NCBI RefSeq assembly: GCF_017591425.1
Contig: NW_024467120.1
Coordinates: forward strand, 12,242,746-12,306,745
Source: Ochotona curzoniae
Lineage: Eukaryota; Chordata; Mammalia; Lagomorpha; Ochotonidae
Length of the DNA: 64,000 nt
Direction: 5' to 3'
In this document: in pieces, positions 1 through 10,879 of the stretch
How the letters are laid out: every line of letters begins with the position of its first letter
How positions within the stretch are numbered: position 1 is the stretch's first letter
Made by a program: the position numbers and the translations under genes
The notes under the pieces: model-generated
Seen by the model: the letters and a program-made list of their open reading frames with translations, nothing else
Database searches by the model: none
What the model was told of the DNA's origin: nothing

Positions 1-1478
1 AGTAACCAAAGGCCTAGAGCAAATGAGTTTGAAGTCAGGTGTCTCGAATTCTGGCCTTAGTTCTACTCCCAATTCCTGTCTCATTCTCTTACTGAAACAA
101 AACAAAACAAAACAAAACAGGTACATAGTGCACAGGAAAAATGAGGGCAATGAAAGAGACATTCTGAATTATGAAGTTGGGGGCAGTCAGCTTTCATGCA
201 CGTAGTAGGTTGCCACTTTTGGTCTTGGAAAATCATTTCACCTTGGTTAGTCTCTGATTTCTCATTATAACTGTGTGGAGAACGGTATCTGCCCGAAGCG
301 TAGGTGAGCACACTGTCATGATGCTTATTATAAGGTGTTCTACAAAACAGCACTGGTAAATCCCTTTCCTCCCCATTCCCCCTCCATTTCCCCTCTCTCT
401 CATTCTCCCAACTCCCACCAGTCCCCAGCTCTGAAATTAATTAGACAACTTCCAGAAAACTTCTAGAAATGCTACGAGTTTTATGTTACCTAGTGCTGCC
501 TAATTTCATGGGGATGCTCCAACTGTAGAATTTGCTTAATAAAAGCTGAATAAAAGTGGTCAAGACATTTCACACAGGTTCAAGTAAATTTACAACAGCA
601 CTCAGTATTAGAACTAAGCCCCTATATGCTCTATGTAATTTTTGTTGCAGTTACAAAAACAAAATTCAAATACTTAAACATGTTTGTTTTACAACCAGGC
701 ATCATAGAGATAAGATTGGACACAGTCATATAATGTTCCCTTTCTATAGGCCAGTTTTGCTTGTGCATATGTGAGCATAACACATTAGAAAAAGCTGCAA
801 GAGCTTTGTAGTAAGTCAACCATTACTTGCTATAATCAAACATATGAATCAGACTACAGTAACTGTTAGGAGCTAAAATTCCAAATAGCATGACACAAAG
901 TCTCATGCAGGGCCCTTGTGGGAGGAAGAAACCACAGGTTGACACAAGAAACCAGAAAACGCCTCCCAGCTGAGGCTCACACCTTTACAACAATCTGCTC
1001 ATGGAAACTAACAGAGTTCTTTAGAAATATCTTAAACACTGACCATGTAGCCTCAGTTGATGGAAGACTCTCTCACTTAAGTCCCACCCTTTAAAAGCTC
1101 CACAGCACCTCCCAAGACATCCCAGTACATAAACATTTGATGGAGCGGAGTAGGACAGACAACACATCCAAATCATGAAGAATATCCATATTTGCTTTCT
1201 TCCTGAGATTAGAAAGCCTGAGTAGCTATAATGTAGGTGCTACTGACAGTATCAGTAGTTGGCAGGGTTGTTTTGTTGTTTTACATTCCTCCTTTGCTAA
1301 GCAGGGGCAGACGGCATTTGACCAAAATCCCTTCTAATCCACTACACTTCCAAAATGTGTAGTTTAATCTTAGCTTCAATTTGGATCTTCCTTATCAGAA
1401 AATGACTTTCTTTCTTTTCTCTAGCCAGTCCCTCTCTGCTTTATCTAACTGAAAGGTTTGGATGTAAAACTTCACTTT
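1..1478. other. Non-coding sequence upstream of GPX exon 2
   Basis: No convincing GPX exon 1 (short signal-peptide exon followed by gt) was seen. Short ORFs lack recognisable domains. Apart from the (AAAAC)n run I see nothing defined. Confidence 0.5.
93..118. repeat. (AAAAC)n microsatellite
   Basis: About five units of AAAAC in a pure run. Confidence 0.9.
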
Positions 1479-1550
1479 CTTTCCTTCCTTCCTTCCTTCC
1501 TTCCTTCCTTCCTTCCTTCCTTCCTTCCTTCCTTCCTTCCTTCCTTCCTT
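1479..1550. repeat. (TTCC)n microsatellite
   Basis: About 18 nearly pure CTTC/TTCC units. On the minus strand it gives a spurious Gly-Arg-Lys-Glu repeat frame. Confidence 0.97.
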
Positions 1551-1849
1551 TTTTGCATTGCATTTGATATTTTGATAACTTATTTTCAACACCAACATCA
1601 CTCCAGAAAGTCTAAAGCAAGCAGCTAAAAAAAAAAATCATGAAAGCTTAGCACTAAGAGCCCTATTTAAATTCCAGTTCACACACACAAGAAAGAAAAG
1701 AAAAAGAAAAAGGCAAGGGAAGGTTTCCACAATGCTCCTTCAATCCTACCTAGACAAGTGGGTGCTCTGACAACCATGGGTTCTTTTTCATTTTAAACCA
1801 ACTGTTAAAGGATAGATGGTGTGATATTCTGCCAGCTCTACCTTCAGAC

Positions 1850-2128
1850 CAGAGAGTCTCCCCAAGAAACCGTTGAATGTACCTGGACAATTAGATGCTG
1901 GACTCTTTGCTTGGTACATGCTTGCAATGAAAGAATCTCAACTGAACTTGATCTGTAATACTGCACCAAGGTGGAAGAATCCACCATGGGGGGAAAGTAT
2001 GGGGAGGGGTTGGGGGAATCCCAGAGCCTGTGAAAGTGTGTCACATAATACAATGTAATTAATTAAAAAAAAAAAAAAGAGAGAGAGAGAGAGAATTACA
2101 GAGAATGAAAAAAAAAAAAAAAAAAATA
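1850..2128 (+). mobile_element. Lagomorph L1 3' end
   Basis: The stretch GTAATACTGCACCAAGGTGG, a G-rich GGGGAGGGGTTGGGGGAATC, then TGTGTCACATAATACAATG and a poly(A) tail matches the 3' UTR style of lagomorph LINE-1. The tail contains an (AG)n run at 2079-2093 and a second A-run. It lies upstream of GPX5 exon 2. Confidence 0.6.
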
Positions 2129-2471
2129 GATGGTGAACCAAAGCCTACATCCCTGTAATAAAAAGAGCAACTTTTTGTTATTTATTTGCTTGTTATTAAA
2201 AAAAATTATATTTTTAACTCACAAGACCCAATCTTTAGTCTAGTCATTGATTGATATCTAGATAACTCTCGTCTGGTTTGTGTGTGTGTCAGTTAAAACA
2301 GGTTACTTTAAAAAGTTTTGGAAGCAGAATTAAATAATGTTTGTTTGGGTACAAAATATTTCAAAAATCCATCCATATCAAAGGTCTTCAAAAGGTATAT
2401 TAAAAGTATTTGTTCGGAAAAAGTTGTGTTTGGATTTTGAATGTTTTTTTTTTGAATCAAACCAAGCTGAT

Positions 2472-2780
2472 CTTGGGATCCACACCAGGGCACCGTGGAT
2501 TAAGTTACTGCCCGCAATGGCAGGATCCCATTTTGGGGAACTGGTTCTAGGTTGCCCTTCTTCCAAATTCAACTCCCTGCCAATGTGCCTTGGAAAGCAG
2601 TAGAGAATGCTCCAAGTATTTAGGCTTCTGACACTCACATGGGAGACACTAACGAAACTCAAAACTCTAGGCTTCTGGATTTGGCTGGACCACCCACGGC
2701 TGTTGCCAGCAGAGAGAAGTGTCTCTGTTCCACTCCCATCATTCTGTTTCTCAAATAAGTAAATGTCAAAAAAACAAAAT
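2472..2780 (+). mobile_element. CSINE (old copy) in the sequence upstream of GPX exon 2
   Basis: ATGGCAGGATCCCATTTTGG, TGCCTTGGAAAGCAGTAGAG, CTCACATGGGAGACACTAAC and TTCTCAAATAAGTAAATGTC are diverged versions of the C-SINE blocks in order. Confidence 0.65.
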
Positions 2781-2913
2781 AAGCTTACCTTTTAACTCCA
2801 TTTCTTGATGAAATTTTTGACGTCACTTCACATTATTCTCTGAATGTTTTAAAAGAATACCAAAATGTTATAGTTGTTACTAATATAATTATTATTAAAA
2901 ACAAATCTTCCAG

Positions 2914-3067
2914 ATGGATTGTGACAAAGGTGTGGAAGGCACCATCTTTGATTACGAGGCCTTCACTCTGGATGGAAAGGAAAAGATTCGGTTCAGACAG
3001 TATGCAGGAAAGTATGTCCTCTTCATCAACGTGGCCACCTACTGCGCTCTGACAGACCAGTATCCTG
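2914..3067 (+). CDS. GPX5: GPX5 exon 2 (active-site cysteine exon)
   Basis: The acceptor cttccag precedes ATGGATTGTG and the donor is CCTG|gtaaga. The exon encodes 51 residues plus the first base of a Glu codon. Motifs in order are [16 protein letters not shown] (N-terminal beta strand), [16 protein letters not shown], then the peroxidatic Cys at exon residue 44 followed by ALTDQYP. The ATG at 2914 also exists in human GPX5 at the start of this exon. It is not assumed to be the true start, because a protein beginning there would lack the signal peptide. Confidence 0.92.
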
Positions 3068-6000
3068 GTAAGATTCCAAAGCCTTGTGTCTTCGGGACAA
3101 AAATTACCAGTTGATTCTATTCCAAATCAGGTAGCCAAATAAATACAATCAATTGACTTCACCCCAGTCTTTGATTCTCTTCCCAATCACCCCTTACCAT
3201 GCCAGAAGTTGGCAAATCCAGCCAGCCTAATTTTATGAATATAGTTTTATGAAAGCCAGGTCCATTAGATTACATATATCAACAGCTACTGTTACACTAC
3301 AAGGCAAATTCCAGTCATTGTGTGAATAGTAGTGATGGAGACCAGGTGACGCACAAACCCTGAAATACTGATTTTCTGGCCATTTAGTGGGGACAAAATT
3401 GCTGATCTCAAATTCTTGCCACTCCATTTTCTGAGGTTCCACCATCCAAGAATTAGAATCTTGTCAGAAGATTCCAAAAGTTTCCTTGGCAACTACAGAA
3501 GACAGAACCCATGTATCTGAGAGTTTGCTAGAATAATATACACTAATAAACAAAGAAGAAAAGATACCTCGCATCTGGGACGGCATTTGTCTGTAGAAAG
3601 GGCAGGTCATGGAGGCCACGGGGCAATACTTCCCCTTCAAGTCCAGCTCTTTAACAGCTGTTGTTTTCTCCTACAGATGTTCAAGTAGAAATTTCATTTC
3701 TCCAAAATTTAGACCATTTGTTTAAAAGCCAATTAATAGCAAATAAGATGGGTTGTGTAAAAGACAAATGTACTTCATGTATTTGAACTAATTAAAAATG
3801 AGGCCTAGAGTGATGGACTTGTCCTCATCTTGCTTGTCTGGGATTCCATGTGGGAGCTGGTTCGTATCCTGGCTGCTCCACTTGATCCACAAAATTGCTG
3901 CTTGTGATCTGGCAAAGCAGTGGAGGACGGCCCCAGAGCTTGGGAGACTGCACCCGCTTGGGAGACCTGGAGGAGGATCCTGGCTTCAGATTGGCTCAGC
4001 TCCAACCATTGTGGCCACTTGCAGAGTAAGCCAGAGGATGGAGGATCTTTATCTCTGTGTATCTGTCTTTCCAACAAAAAGAAGTAAATCTTTTTTTTTT
4101 AATGCCCTCTTTTAGTTTTAAAAACAATGCTATGAATAAGGCTCAAAATCGAAAATAAGTTAAATCCTCGCCTTGCATGCACTGACATCCTGTATGGGCA
4201 CCGATTCATGTCCCTGATGCTCCACTTCCATCCAGTTCCTGCTTGTGGCCTGAGAAAGCAGGCGAGAACGGCCCAGGCCTTGGAACCTGGGAGTGAACCA
4301 ATGGATGGAAGATCTTTTTCTGTTTCTCCTCTCTATAAATCTGCCTTTCCAATAGAAACAAAATAAATCTTAAAAAAAAAAAAAAAAGCCCTCAAGATAA
4401 ATAAGTGTCGGAAGGAAAAATTGTTTTTACTTATTTCCTCTTCCTTCAGATGACCCACGCTATCATGTTTATAAAATTTGTGGGTGGTTTCCATGTTCTG
4501 CTGCTTGTCCTTTCCTCAGTTAATCACCTGGTATGAAACTTATTTTCTGCTTTGTGCCTTTTTTTTTTCAAAGATTTTTTCATTTTTATTACAAAGTCAG
4601 ATATACAGAGAAGAGGAGAGACAAAGAGGAAGATCTTCCATCCGATGATTTGGCCAGTGCTGCGCCAATCTGAAGCCAGGAGCTCTTCTGGGTCTCCCAC
4701 ACAGGTGCAGGGTCTCAAAGCTTTGGACCATCCTTGACTGCTTTCCCAGGCCACAAGCAGGGAGCTGGATGGGAAGTGGAGCTGCCGGGGTTAGAACTGG
4801 CGCCCATCTGGGATCCTGGCGCGTTTAGGGCAAGGACTTTAGCCGCTAGGCTACGGCACTAGGCCCACCACTTTGTGTCTTTAAAAGGAATAAAATACTT
4901 TCATGTTCATTTGACTTAAAAAAAAAAAAGTTCCATATGTTGATTCACTCTCCAAGTGGCTTCAATAGCCAGAGCTGTGCCAATCCAAAGCCAGGAGCCA
5001 GGAACTTCTTTTCGGGTTTCCCACATGGGTGCAGGGTCCCAAGGCTTTGGGCCATCTTTAACTGTCCTCCAAGACCACAAGCAGGGACCTGGATGGGAAA
5101 CAGGGCTGCCATGTGGGATCCCAGTGCATGCAAGGTAAGGACTTTAGGTGTTAGGCTACCACGCCAGACCCTCATTTTACTTTTAAAGGCAGAATAATAT
5201 TTACTGAATCATAATCCATTGTATTAATTAGTACAATCTTAAGAATCAAGTTATCCAGTTTCTATTCTGTACATGACAGATGAAAAAAAAACTGAAGTGG
5301 TTGCTCAAGGGCTCCAAGACTGGCTTCCCCATTTCTTGTGTTTATTTGCAATTATGATAAACAAGAGGGGAAACCTTGGGAAGAGGTTCTGAAGCATCAT
5401 GCGGCAACAGCCAAGAATCTTGCATTTTGTAAAGAAGAGGAGGAGATACCAAGCGGCTGAGCGGAGTCTGACTGGCACAGGCTAGGATGTGGCGCAGGGC
5501 ATCTATCCCAGAAAGGATGAGCTAAAACATGAAGACGAAGGTCTGAACAGTCACGTTAGCAAACACCCTGGCTGCGGAGGAAGAAAACAGAAGCCGCTGT
5601 TGCGGCAGAACATGTGGAATAGTTCAGGCAGAATGCATCCCCAGGATTGCTGAACGACATCAGGCGGCTCCATTCGACATTTCTCTGGTTCTCTTCACCG
5701 CTGTCAGGTTTACTTCAACGCTACTCTGGGTGAACCAGCCAGTGCAGAGAAGTTCAGTTCTTGGGGTCCCTTTGAAAGACTCATCTCCCAATGAACAAGC
5801 TGAAAAGCAGCACTGTTCTAACCTTTGTTGTTAAAAAAAATCATCAGAATATTTTTTTTAAAGATTTATTTTTATTTTTTTTTCTATTGGAAAGGCGGAT
5901 ATACAGAGAGGAGAGACAGAGAGGAAGATCTTCCGTCCGATGATTCACTCCCCAAGTGAGTGCAACGGCCAATGCTATGCTGATCCGAAGCCAGGATCCT

Positions 6001-8431
6001 CTTCCGGGTCTTCCACGCGGGTGCAGGGTCCCAAAGCTTTGGGCCGTCCTCGACTGCCTTCCCGGGCCACAGGCAGGGAGCTGGAAGGGAAGCGGGGCTG
6101 CCGGGATTAGAACCGGCGCCCATATGGGATCCCGGGCGTGCAAGGCGAGGACCTTTAACCACTTGCGCCACCGCGCCGGGCCCCAGAATTTTGGCTAAGA
6201 AAGATGACTGGACCCCACCATGGAGAAATTAAAAAACTTCTGTGAGATGGAACCTGGACCACCTTTTTTTTTTTTTTTTTTTTTTTTTAAGGAGGTCTCT
6301 GGGGGATTCAGATGTGGTACAGGTTTGGCCTGCACCATCTTGGAATATAGAGTTCTGAGTGTGTATCTGAAGGCTGAGTCTAGCTTCACTGTGTCATCAG
6401 CAGTCCCTCTGATCAAGAGATGCTTCTTGCTTTGTAAAGCCAGTAACCTGAAATCTGTCTACACAAGGCAGGCTCTCTAGGTAAGCCACCTGTCGGCCCT
6501 TCTCTAACCGTAGAACTGAATGCACTTCAGGATGAACTGAAACCTTTCGGCCTAGTTGTATTGGGCTTTCCATGCAACCAGTTTGGAAAGCAAGAACCAG
6601 GACAGAACTCAGAGATTCTTCCTGCGCTCAAGTAAGTAAGAAATCCACTAGGAGATTTTACCATAGTTGGTGTCCCCAGGTCCCTCCATGTCAGGAATTG
6701 TTGGAGTGGGGTGGAAGGATAGCAGACTGCTAGATTCAGGGACATCTGAAAATTGATTTTAACACCTTGTTGAGAATCTGACAATGTCCAGAACTCCATC
6801 TCCATCCCCGGATGTGACCAGATGGACTGTGGAGGACAGGAGTGAGGAAATGATGACAAACTGAAGAGAACAGAAGAACAATGGAAACGAAAGCCCAAAG
6901 TTTCGGGGGAAAAGTTTTCTTTCTCTTCCCAGTCACTTTCTCTCAGTCCCTGGCCTGTCCTGATCTTTCAAAACTTGATGTCCCAAAATAACTTGCTCAC
7001 ATCCTGGCACTTCCTGGGCACACTATGACTCATTGCAGGTACGTCCGTCCAGGCAGAGGATTTGTTCCAAATTTCCAGCTATTTGAGAAAGGGGATGTGA
7101 ATGGGAGAAATGAACAGAGCATCTTCACCTTCCTGAAGGTGAGTGAGTGACTGTTCCCAAGGCTCTTCCTTTTGCCTAATATTCCAAGTCTAGAGTTTGT
7201 TTGGTGGAAAAGAACACTACATCTGGTGCCTAGAAGTGAACTTGATCTTTTTGGAGGAAATTGCTAGATTGCCACAGGAAAGTGATCTTCATTTCTTAAT
7301 AACTACTGAGATTGGACTCTGAATAGTGAAGATAGTTCTGGTGAGTGGCGGCTTTATTATAACCACCCTCTCTTTGTCATGGGCATTCATTCACTCAAGG
7401 TACCATTATTAAGTACCTACCAAGAACCTGGTATCTATAAGGCAGGCTAAATAAGAATATTCACTGAATAAGGTCCTGCTGCCACCCTTAATGAGTTTAT
7501 ATGGACAATAGAAACATAGAAATAAATAGATATAATGCAATACTGTACCTTTTATTAAGCACTAACTTTTAGCTATAGAGAATGCTAGAACTAAAAGGAC
7601 CTAAGGGATCACTAGAGGCAATTATTCTTAACTGCTGCACGTTTTATTGGAATTAGCCTGTGTATGTCTCCAGTGAGCTGAAGAGCACAGGTCAGTAGAA
7701 GGAAGGTATTATAAACAAAACTTTTCTGACTTACAGCTTAAAGCATAGGCTTTATTCTAAGTTTATGATCCACATGTAATTTATTCCTATAAGGCTATTT
7801 TTAAATTGATCAAATTATGCTGTTTTAAGTTTTTCTGATTTGATAGAAAATTTTAGTAGGTCAATCTTGTATCCAAAATATGTTTAACCAAATTAACTGG
7901 CCCATGGAGCCCTAGAACTTAGGAAATCACATTCTAATCTGTCATTTACCTTGTAGAAAGGAAAATTAAAATACTGAGGTGACATAGCTTGGTCGTGGTG
8001 TTCGCGATTTTGTGATGAACAGACTTTTGCTATGAAATCTGTGGCAGTCTCGGTAGTCGGCATGATGGTTGAAGGGGTTCCCTGGAATAGCAGATTACAG
8101 TGTGTACGTGAAGGAGGGAGGAACTAGATGACTAGTGAATGAAAACATCCGATCACCCATGACGCTGTCGCTTGCCTTTGCCATCTCCCTGTTTCAGCAC
8201 TCCTGTCCTCATCCTTCTGGGACACTAGGCTTATTAAAACATATCTCCTGGGAACCCATAAAAGTCCACGACATCAGATGGAACTTTGAAAAGTTCCTGG
8301 TGGGGCCTGACGGAGTCCCTGTTATGCGCTGGTTCCACCTGGCTGAAGTCAGCACGGTCAAGTCAGACATCCTGGCGTACCAGAGCAAGCAATCCAAGCC
8401 TACAGGGGACGGTGGAGCTGGAGGCAGCTGA
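2914..8431 (+). CDS. GPX5: Epididymal-type secreted glutathione peroxidase (GPX5; GPX6 is the alternative), exons 2-5
   Basis: Four exons join in frame: 2914..3067, 6514..6631, 7039..7138, 8198..8431 (201 codons plus stop). All junctions have AG/GT sites, and the 154/118/100-nt internal exon lengths match the mammalian GPX5/GPX6 structure as I remember it. The family reduces hydrogen peroxide and lipid peroxides with thiols. GPX5 is a secreted androgen-dependent epididymal protein that protects sperm membranes. The catalytic tetrad is visible: Cys (TGC, 3043-3045), Gln in CNQFGKQE (exon 3), and Trp-Asn in RWNFEKFL (exon 5). The Cys codon, the ATYC context and the HSCPHPS segment favour GPX5. 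DCDKGV and WFH..VSTVKSD resemble GPX6, so orthology is not settled by eye. No SECIS-like ATGA...TGAT core was seen in the 3' UTR, as expected for a Cys enzyme. Exon 1 (signal peptide) was not found in the upstream 2.9 kb. The Gly normally following the active residue is Ala, and the C-terminus is about 9 residues longer than in human. Confidence 0.9.
3068..3795. other. GPX intron 2, unique part
   Basis: It starts with the donor gtaaga. No repeat or exon recognised before the first intronic SINE. Confidence 0.6.
3796..4102 (+). mobile_element. CSINE in GPX intron 2
   Basis: Full-length order: GGATTCCATGTGGGAGC, GGCAAAGCAGTGGAGGACGG, CTTGGGAGACCTGGAGGAGG, GGAGGATCTTTATCTCTGTG, ending AAGTAAATCTTTTTTTTTT. 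Confidence 0.8.
4160..4387 (+). mobile_element. CSINE, internally deleted, in GPX intron 2
   Basis: TAAATCCTCGCCTTGCATGC at the start and AAATAAATCTTAAAAAAAAA at the end. The GAGACCCGGAAGAGGCTCC block is missing between CCTTGGAACC and TGGGAGTGAACC. Confidence 0.8.
4560..4866 (-). mobile_element. CSINE in GPX intron 2
   Basis: The plus strand runs from a T-rich tail (TTCAAAGATTTTTTC) through GGAAGATCTTCCATCCGATG and GTTAGAACTGGCGCCCATC to the tRNA-like head GGCACTAGGCCC. Confidence 0.85.
4930..5171 (-). mobile_element. CSINE (tail-truncated) in GPX intron 2
   Basis: GATTCACTCTCCAAGTGGC to AAGGACTTTAGGTGTTAGGC then TACCACGCCAGACCC. The pyrimidine-rich 3' part is missing. Confidence 0.75.
5172..5850. 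other. GPX intron 2, unique part between SINEs
   Basis: Contains CpG-bearing sequence (5395-5660) with no reading frame, repeat or exon that I recognise. Confidence 0.5.
5851..6183 (-). mobile_element. CSINE, young full-length copy in GPX intron 2
   Basis: It closely matches the local consensus from AAAGATTTATTTTTATTTTT to CACCGCGCCGGGCCC. Imperfect flanking duplication CAGAATATTT/CAGAATTTTG supports insertion by retrotransposition. Confidence 0.92.
6264..6288. repeat. Poly(T) tract in GPX intron 2
   Basis: About 25 consecutive T. Possibly the remnant A-tail of a minus-strand retroelement. Confidence 0.9.
6514..6631 (+). CDS. GPX5: GPX5 exon 3
   Basis: The acceptor is ctaaccgtag|AACTGAATG and the donor is CTCAA|gtaagt. 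With the G from exon 2, the reading frame gives [19 protein letters not shown], then [20 protein letters not shown]. This carries the catalytic Gln and the LGFPCNQFG signature that is nearly invariant in glutathione peroxidases. Confidence 0.92.
7039..7138 (+). CDS. GPX5: GPX5 exon 4
   Basis: The acceptor is cattgcag|GTACGTCC and the donor is CTGAAG|gtgagtg. The reading frame gives [16 protein letters not shown], then [29 protein letters not shown] is a strong GPX family match. The exon ends in phase 0. Confidence 0.92.
7378..7545 (+). mobile_element. Ancient L2/MIR-era repeat fragment in intron 4
   Basis: ATTCATTCACTCAAGGTACC, TTAAGTACCTACCAAGAACC and GGTCCTGCTGCCACCCTTAA then TGAGTTTA resemble the widespread ATTCATTCAACAAATATTTA...GAGCACCTACTATGTGCC repeat. 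Family not assigned. Confidence 0.35.
8198..8431 (+). CDS. GPX5: GPX5 exon 5 (terminal coding exon)
   Basis: The acceptor ccctgtttcag precedes [20 protein letters not shown], then [20 protein letters not shown] with the tetrad Trp and Asn, then [20 protein letters not shown]. The stop TGA is at 8429-8431. Family members I know end soon after DILAY/DILEY with a Leu-Lys-Gln-Phe tail. Here the tail is [16 protein letters not shown], so the last residues are changed and extended. Confidence 0.9.
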   Translation, partial: HSCPHPSGTLGLLKHISWEPIKVHDIRWNFEKFLVGPDGVPVMRWFHLAEVSTVKSDILAYQSKQSKPTGDGGAGGS

Positions 8432-8607
8432 GCACTGGAAGACCCTAATCCCCAAAAAAAAAAAATCCACTTCTCGTCACATTTTTTTGCCCTAAATGGC
8501 CTTCACTTGAGTAAGGAATCTCTTTCCTGTGGAAGTTTCCGCTCTCCAGCAAGTATCTCTGTTCAGAAGGTTGCTGCTTTCGCTCCCAGCAAGATATCTG
8601 GGTAAAG

Positions 8608-8613
8608 AATAAA
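8608..8613 (+). promoter_or_regulatory. Polyadenylation signal AATAAA of the GPX gene
   Basis: The hexamer lies in gtaaagaataaaagaac, about 177 nt after the stop codon at 8431. It is the first canonical signal downstream, so the 3' UTR would be about 200 nt. Confidence 0.6.
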
Positions 8614-8619
8614 AGAACT

Positions 8620-10785
8620 GACTTTCTAAGACCTCCTTTGGATTGAGTCATTCACACTCACCATCCTTCCACTAGGATGGCCCCGCCCACGGTCATAGCC
8701 CTAAGAGAGTCCACCCCCGCCCCCCGTACATTCTGCTAACTCCTTTTCTTCTTTCCACATCAAAAATATAGAAATAGTGATGGGGCTATAGTTACATTTT
8801 CTGCTTTCTACCACTGTGGGTGCCGTTGGATGAAATGTACTGGCAATTTCCTCCTCTTTTGAGCCATCAAGTCAGTTCTTACTGTCTGACTTTTGGTACA
8901 GTTCAGTTAAGGAACATGGCAGGAAGGTTCTTGATCATTCATAGGGTAGAATTTCCCCATCTCAACCCTAGATTTCTCAGACTTACCACCAGCCCTGTTA
9001 CTGTCTCCAATCAAAGATGTTCTGCAGCATCTAAGAGCTATGTCTTGTTCTTGCATTCTTCTATCTTCCTCCTCCTTCTTACTCCATCCTCCCCCTTAGA
9101 GACAAAAGAGCTTATTTCCCCAAATATATTTAGGAGGTTGTCACTGGAAGGCCCCTGGTTGTCAGTTCTCTTTGGGAAATAACCTCAGGCCAAGCTTGTC
9201 CCTTTTCTGGGGCAGCCTACATGAAATCCAGCGGGGGCGGCAGGGTCAAGGCCTCACTATTCAGGTTAGGACCTTCCTAGGTAGCTGCAGTGAGCTCTCC
9301 CAAAGGGTAGGCTGGAGTGTCTGGGATCTTGCACTGCAGCCCAGTTTTTCCCTCTGGCAAATCTTGCTTTTCTCCTGTCCTCCTTCCATCTAAGTATTAA
9401 TTCTCAGATGATGTTACAATAAACTCCTAATGCAAATCTCCAAGTTGGAGTTTGAATGCCAGGGAATTCAATCTGCAATTTTGGGTACCAAACAATGATC
9501 TGAAAAAGATGATGCTAGGCTGACATTTTTGAAACTGATAAAAATCAGATGATGGATACAGCACAAGCAGCCATTGGAACAAAGTTGCAGGGATGGTTGA
9601 AACTTACATCAAACCCAAACCAGCGTGGCACATGAATGGAAAGATGCCCACTAGCACATATGATACATTGTAAGTTTGAGAAACATCCTTGGGGGTGACA
9701 ATCATAGATAACAGACTTGGATGCTCCCTCCTGGAGGGACCTGGTGCTTTAGAGAAAGAAGCCTTCCTGTCCTGTAACTCCAGGACAGAAAAACTAAGAT
9801 CTCGCTTGATCATCAAAAGAGTAGAGCTCCAAAGACAGTTAAATTCCCCACATGGAATGTATTCTGTGCCAGCTTCTTGCCTTGATTGGTAAGAAATAGG
9901 ACCTTGTCCCACTGGCTGGAGACTTTGGATCTGATGCTTTAGAATACCCGAATCCCCAGATTGCTCAGGCCTCTTGAAGTTTTTAGATATGTTCCTTCCC
10001 TCCTTGTGCAGGGTTAGCACATCCTACTGATTTGATGACTGCACAGACAACTCTGCCCTGTCAAGTTCATTGGGGAACATTTTTTATTTCATCTGACTTG
10101 CAAAAATAAAGAAGAACACGTAGGTGAAAGGGTCATTTTGATCACATTGTTGAGTAACCGTAATACAAACCTGTTCATGACCTTTCATCTTTTTTGTAAA
10201 CATTATAAGGGAAAAAAAATGCCCTAAAATAGAAGTGAACAGAGTCTGTAGCAAAATAACTACTTCATTGTGTTACTACTTTTGCATAGCTTGGTTCCAG
10301 GTACACGTTTAAAACGGAAGAAAATACAACTTCTGCGAATTTTTCATGATAGCATGGTAACCCCCCCACACCCCCAAACTAGCCAGTGACTGGGTGGGAA
10401 GGTGGATTTAGAGCAGAAGGGTCGGTGGGGCTCCGAGGGAATGCAAAGCCTTGGGAGCCGCCAGCGGTTCCGTGCAGGCGGAAGACTCGCTCCAAATCAG
10501 TCTGAATCTGGTGCGCAGCCATCTCGGTTCTCTGCAGCTGTGCAGTCAATATGCCTCCGTTTCAACGAAACGATGTCCAAGAGAGCGTGGGAAAAACAGG
10601 AGAGGAAAAGCAAGACGCCACTGCAGCCGTCAGGCCCTGGCGTCCGTCTGAGTTGTGGGAGGAAGATCCGGGGTTCCTTTCATTGTGGCTTTTCATCGGA
10701 AGGTGTAGGTCAGAGGGATTATGATAAAAGTTACTGTTAATTGCAAAGTATTGATTTACACGACCTCCAACTTCCACTTCCTGTG
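8620..10785. other. Intergenic sequence between GPX and tRNA-Ile
   Basis: No gene recognised. The ORFs at 8820-9182 and 9604-10020 (minus) show no domain features or codon signal I trust. A CpG-containing patch lies at 10395-10680 just upstream of the tRNA. Confidence 0.5.
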
Positions 10786-10879
10786 GCTCCAGTGGCGCAA
10801 TCGGTTAGCGCGCGGTACTTATAAGACAGTATGGCTGTGAGCAATGCCGAGGTTGTGAGTTCGATCCTCACCTGGAGCA
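10786..10879 (+). tRNA. tRNA-Ile (TAT anticodon), intron-containing
   Basis: Acceptor arms GCTCCAG and CTGGAGC pair perfectly, with discriminator A. The A box is GGCGCAATCGG and the B box GGTTGTGAGTTCGATCC. Anticodon TAT is at 10820-10822 in a CTTATAA loop once the intron is removed. The stem is CGGTA/TGCCG. A 20-nt intron (about 10824-10843) sits one base 3' of the anticodon, the canonical position for this isoacceptor in mammals. A TTTT terminator follows at once. It decodes AUA codons in the cytosol. Confidence 0.93.
10824..10843 (+). other. tRNA-Ile-TAT intron
   Basis: These 20 nt interrupt the anticodon loop between base 37 and the 3' stem TGCCG. Removing them restores a seven-base loop and a paired stem. 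Exact ends could shift by one base because an A occurs at both boundaries. Confidence 0.8.

Noticed and set aside
1395..1601. Lys-Glu-Gly-Arg repeat protein
   Set aside because: Direct translation of the (TTCC)n microsatellite.
6527..6898. 123-codon minus-strand frame
   Set aside because: It is antisense to GPX exon 3 and has no protein features.
8432..8650. SECIS element in the GPX 3' UTR
   Set aside because: No ATGA...AA...TGAT arrangement is present, and the active-site codon is TGC, so none is needed.
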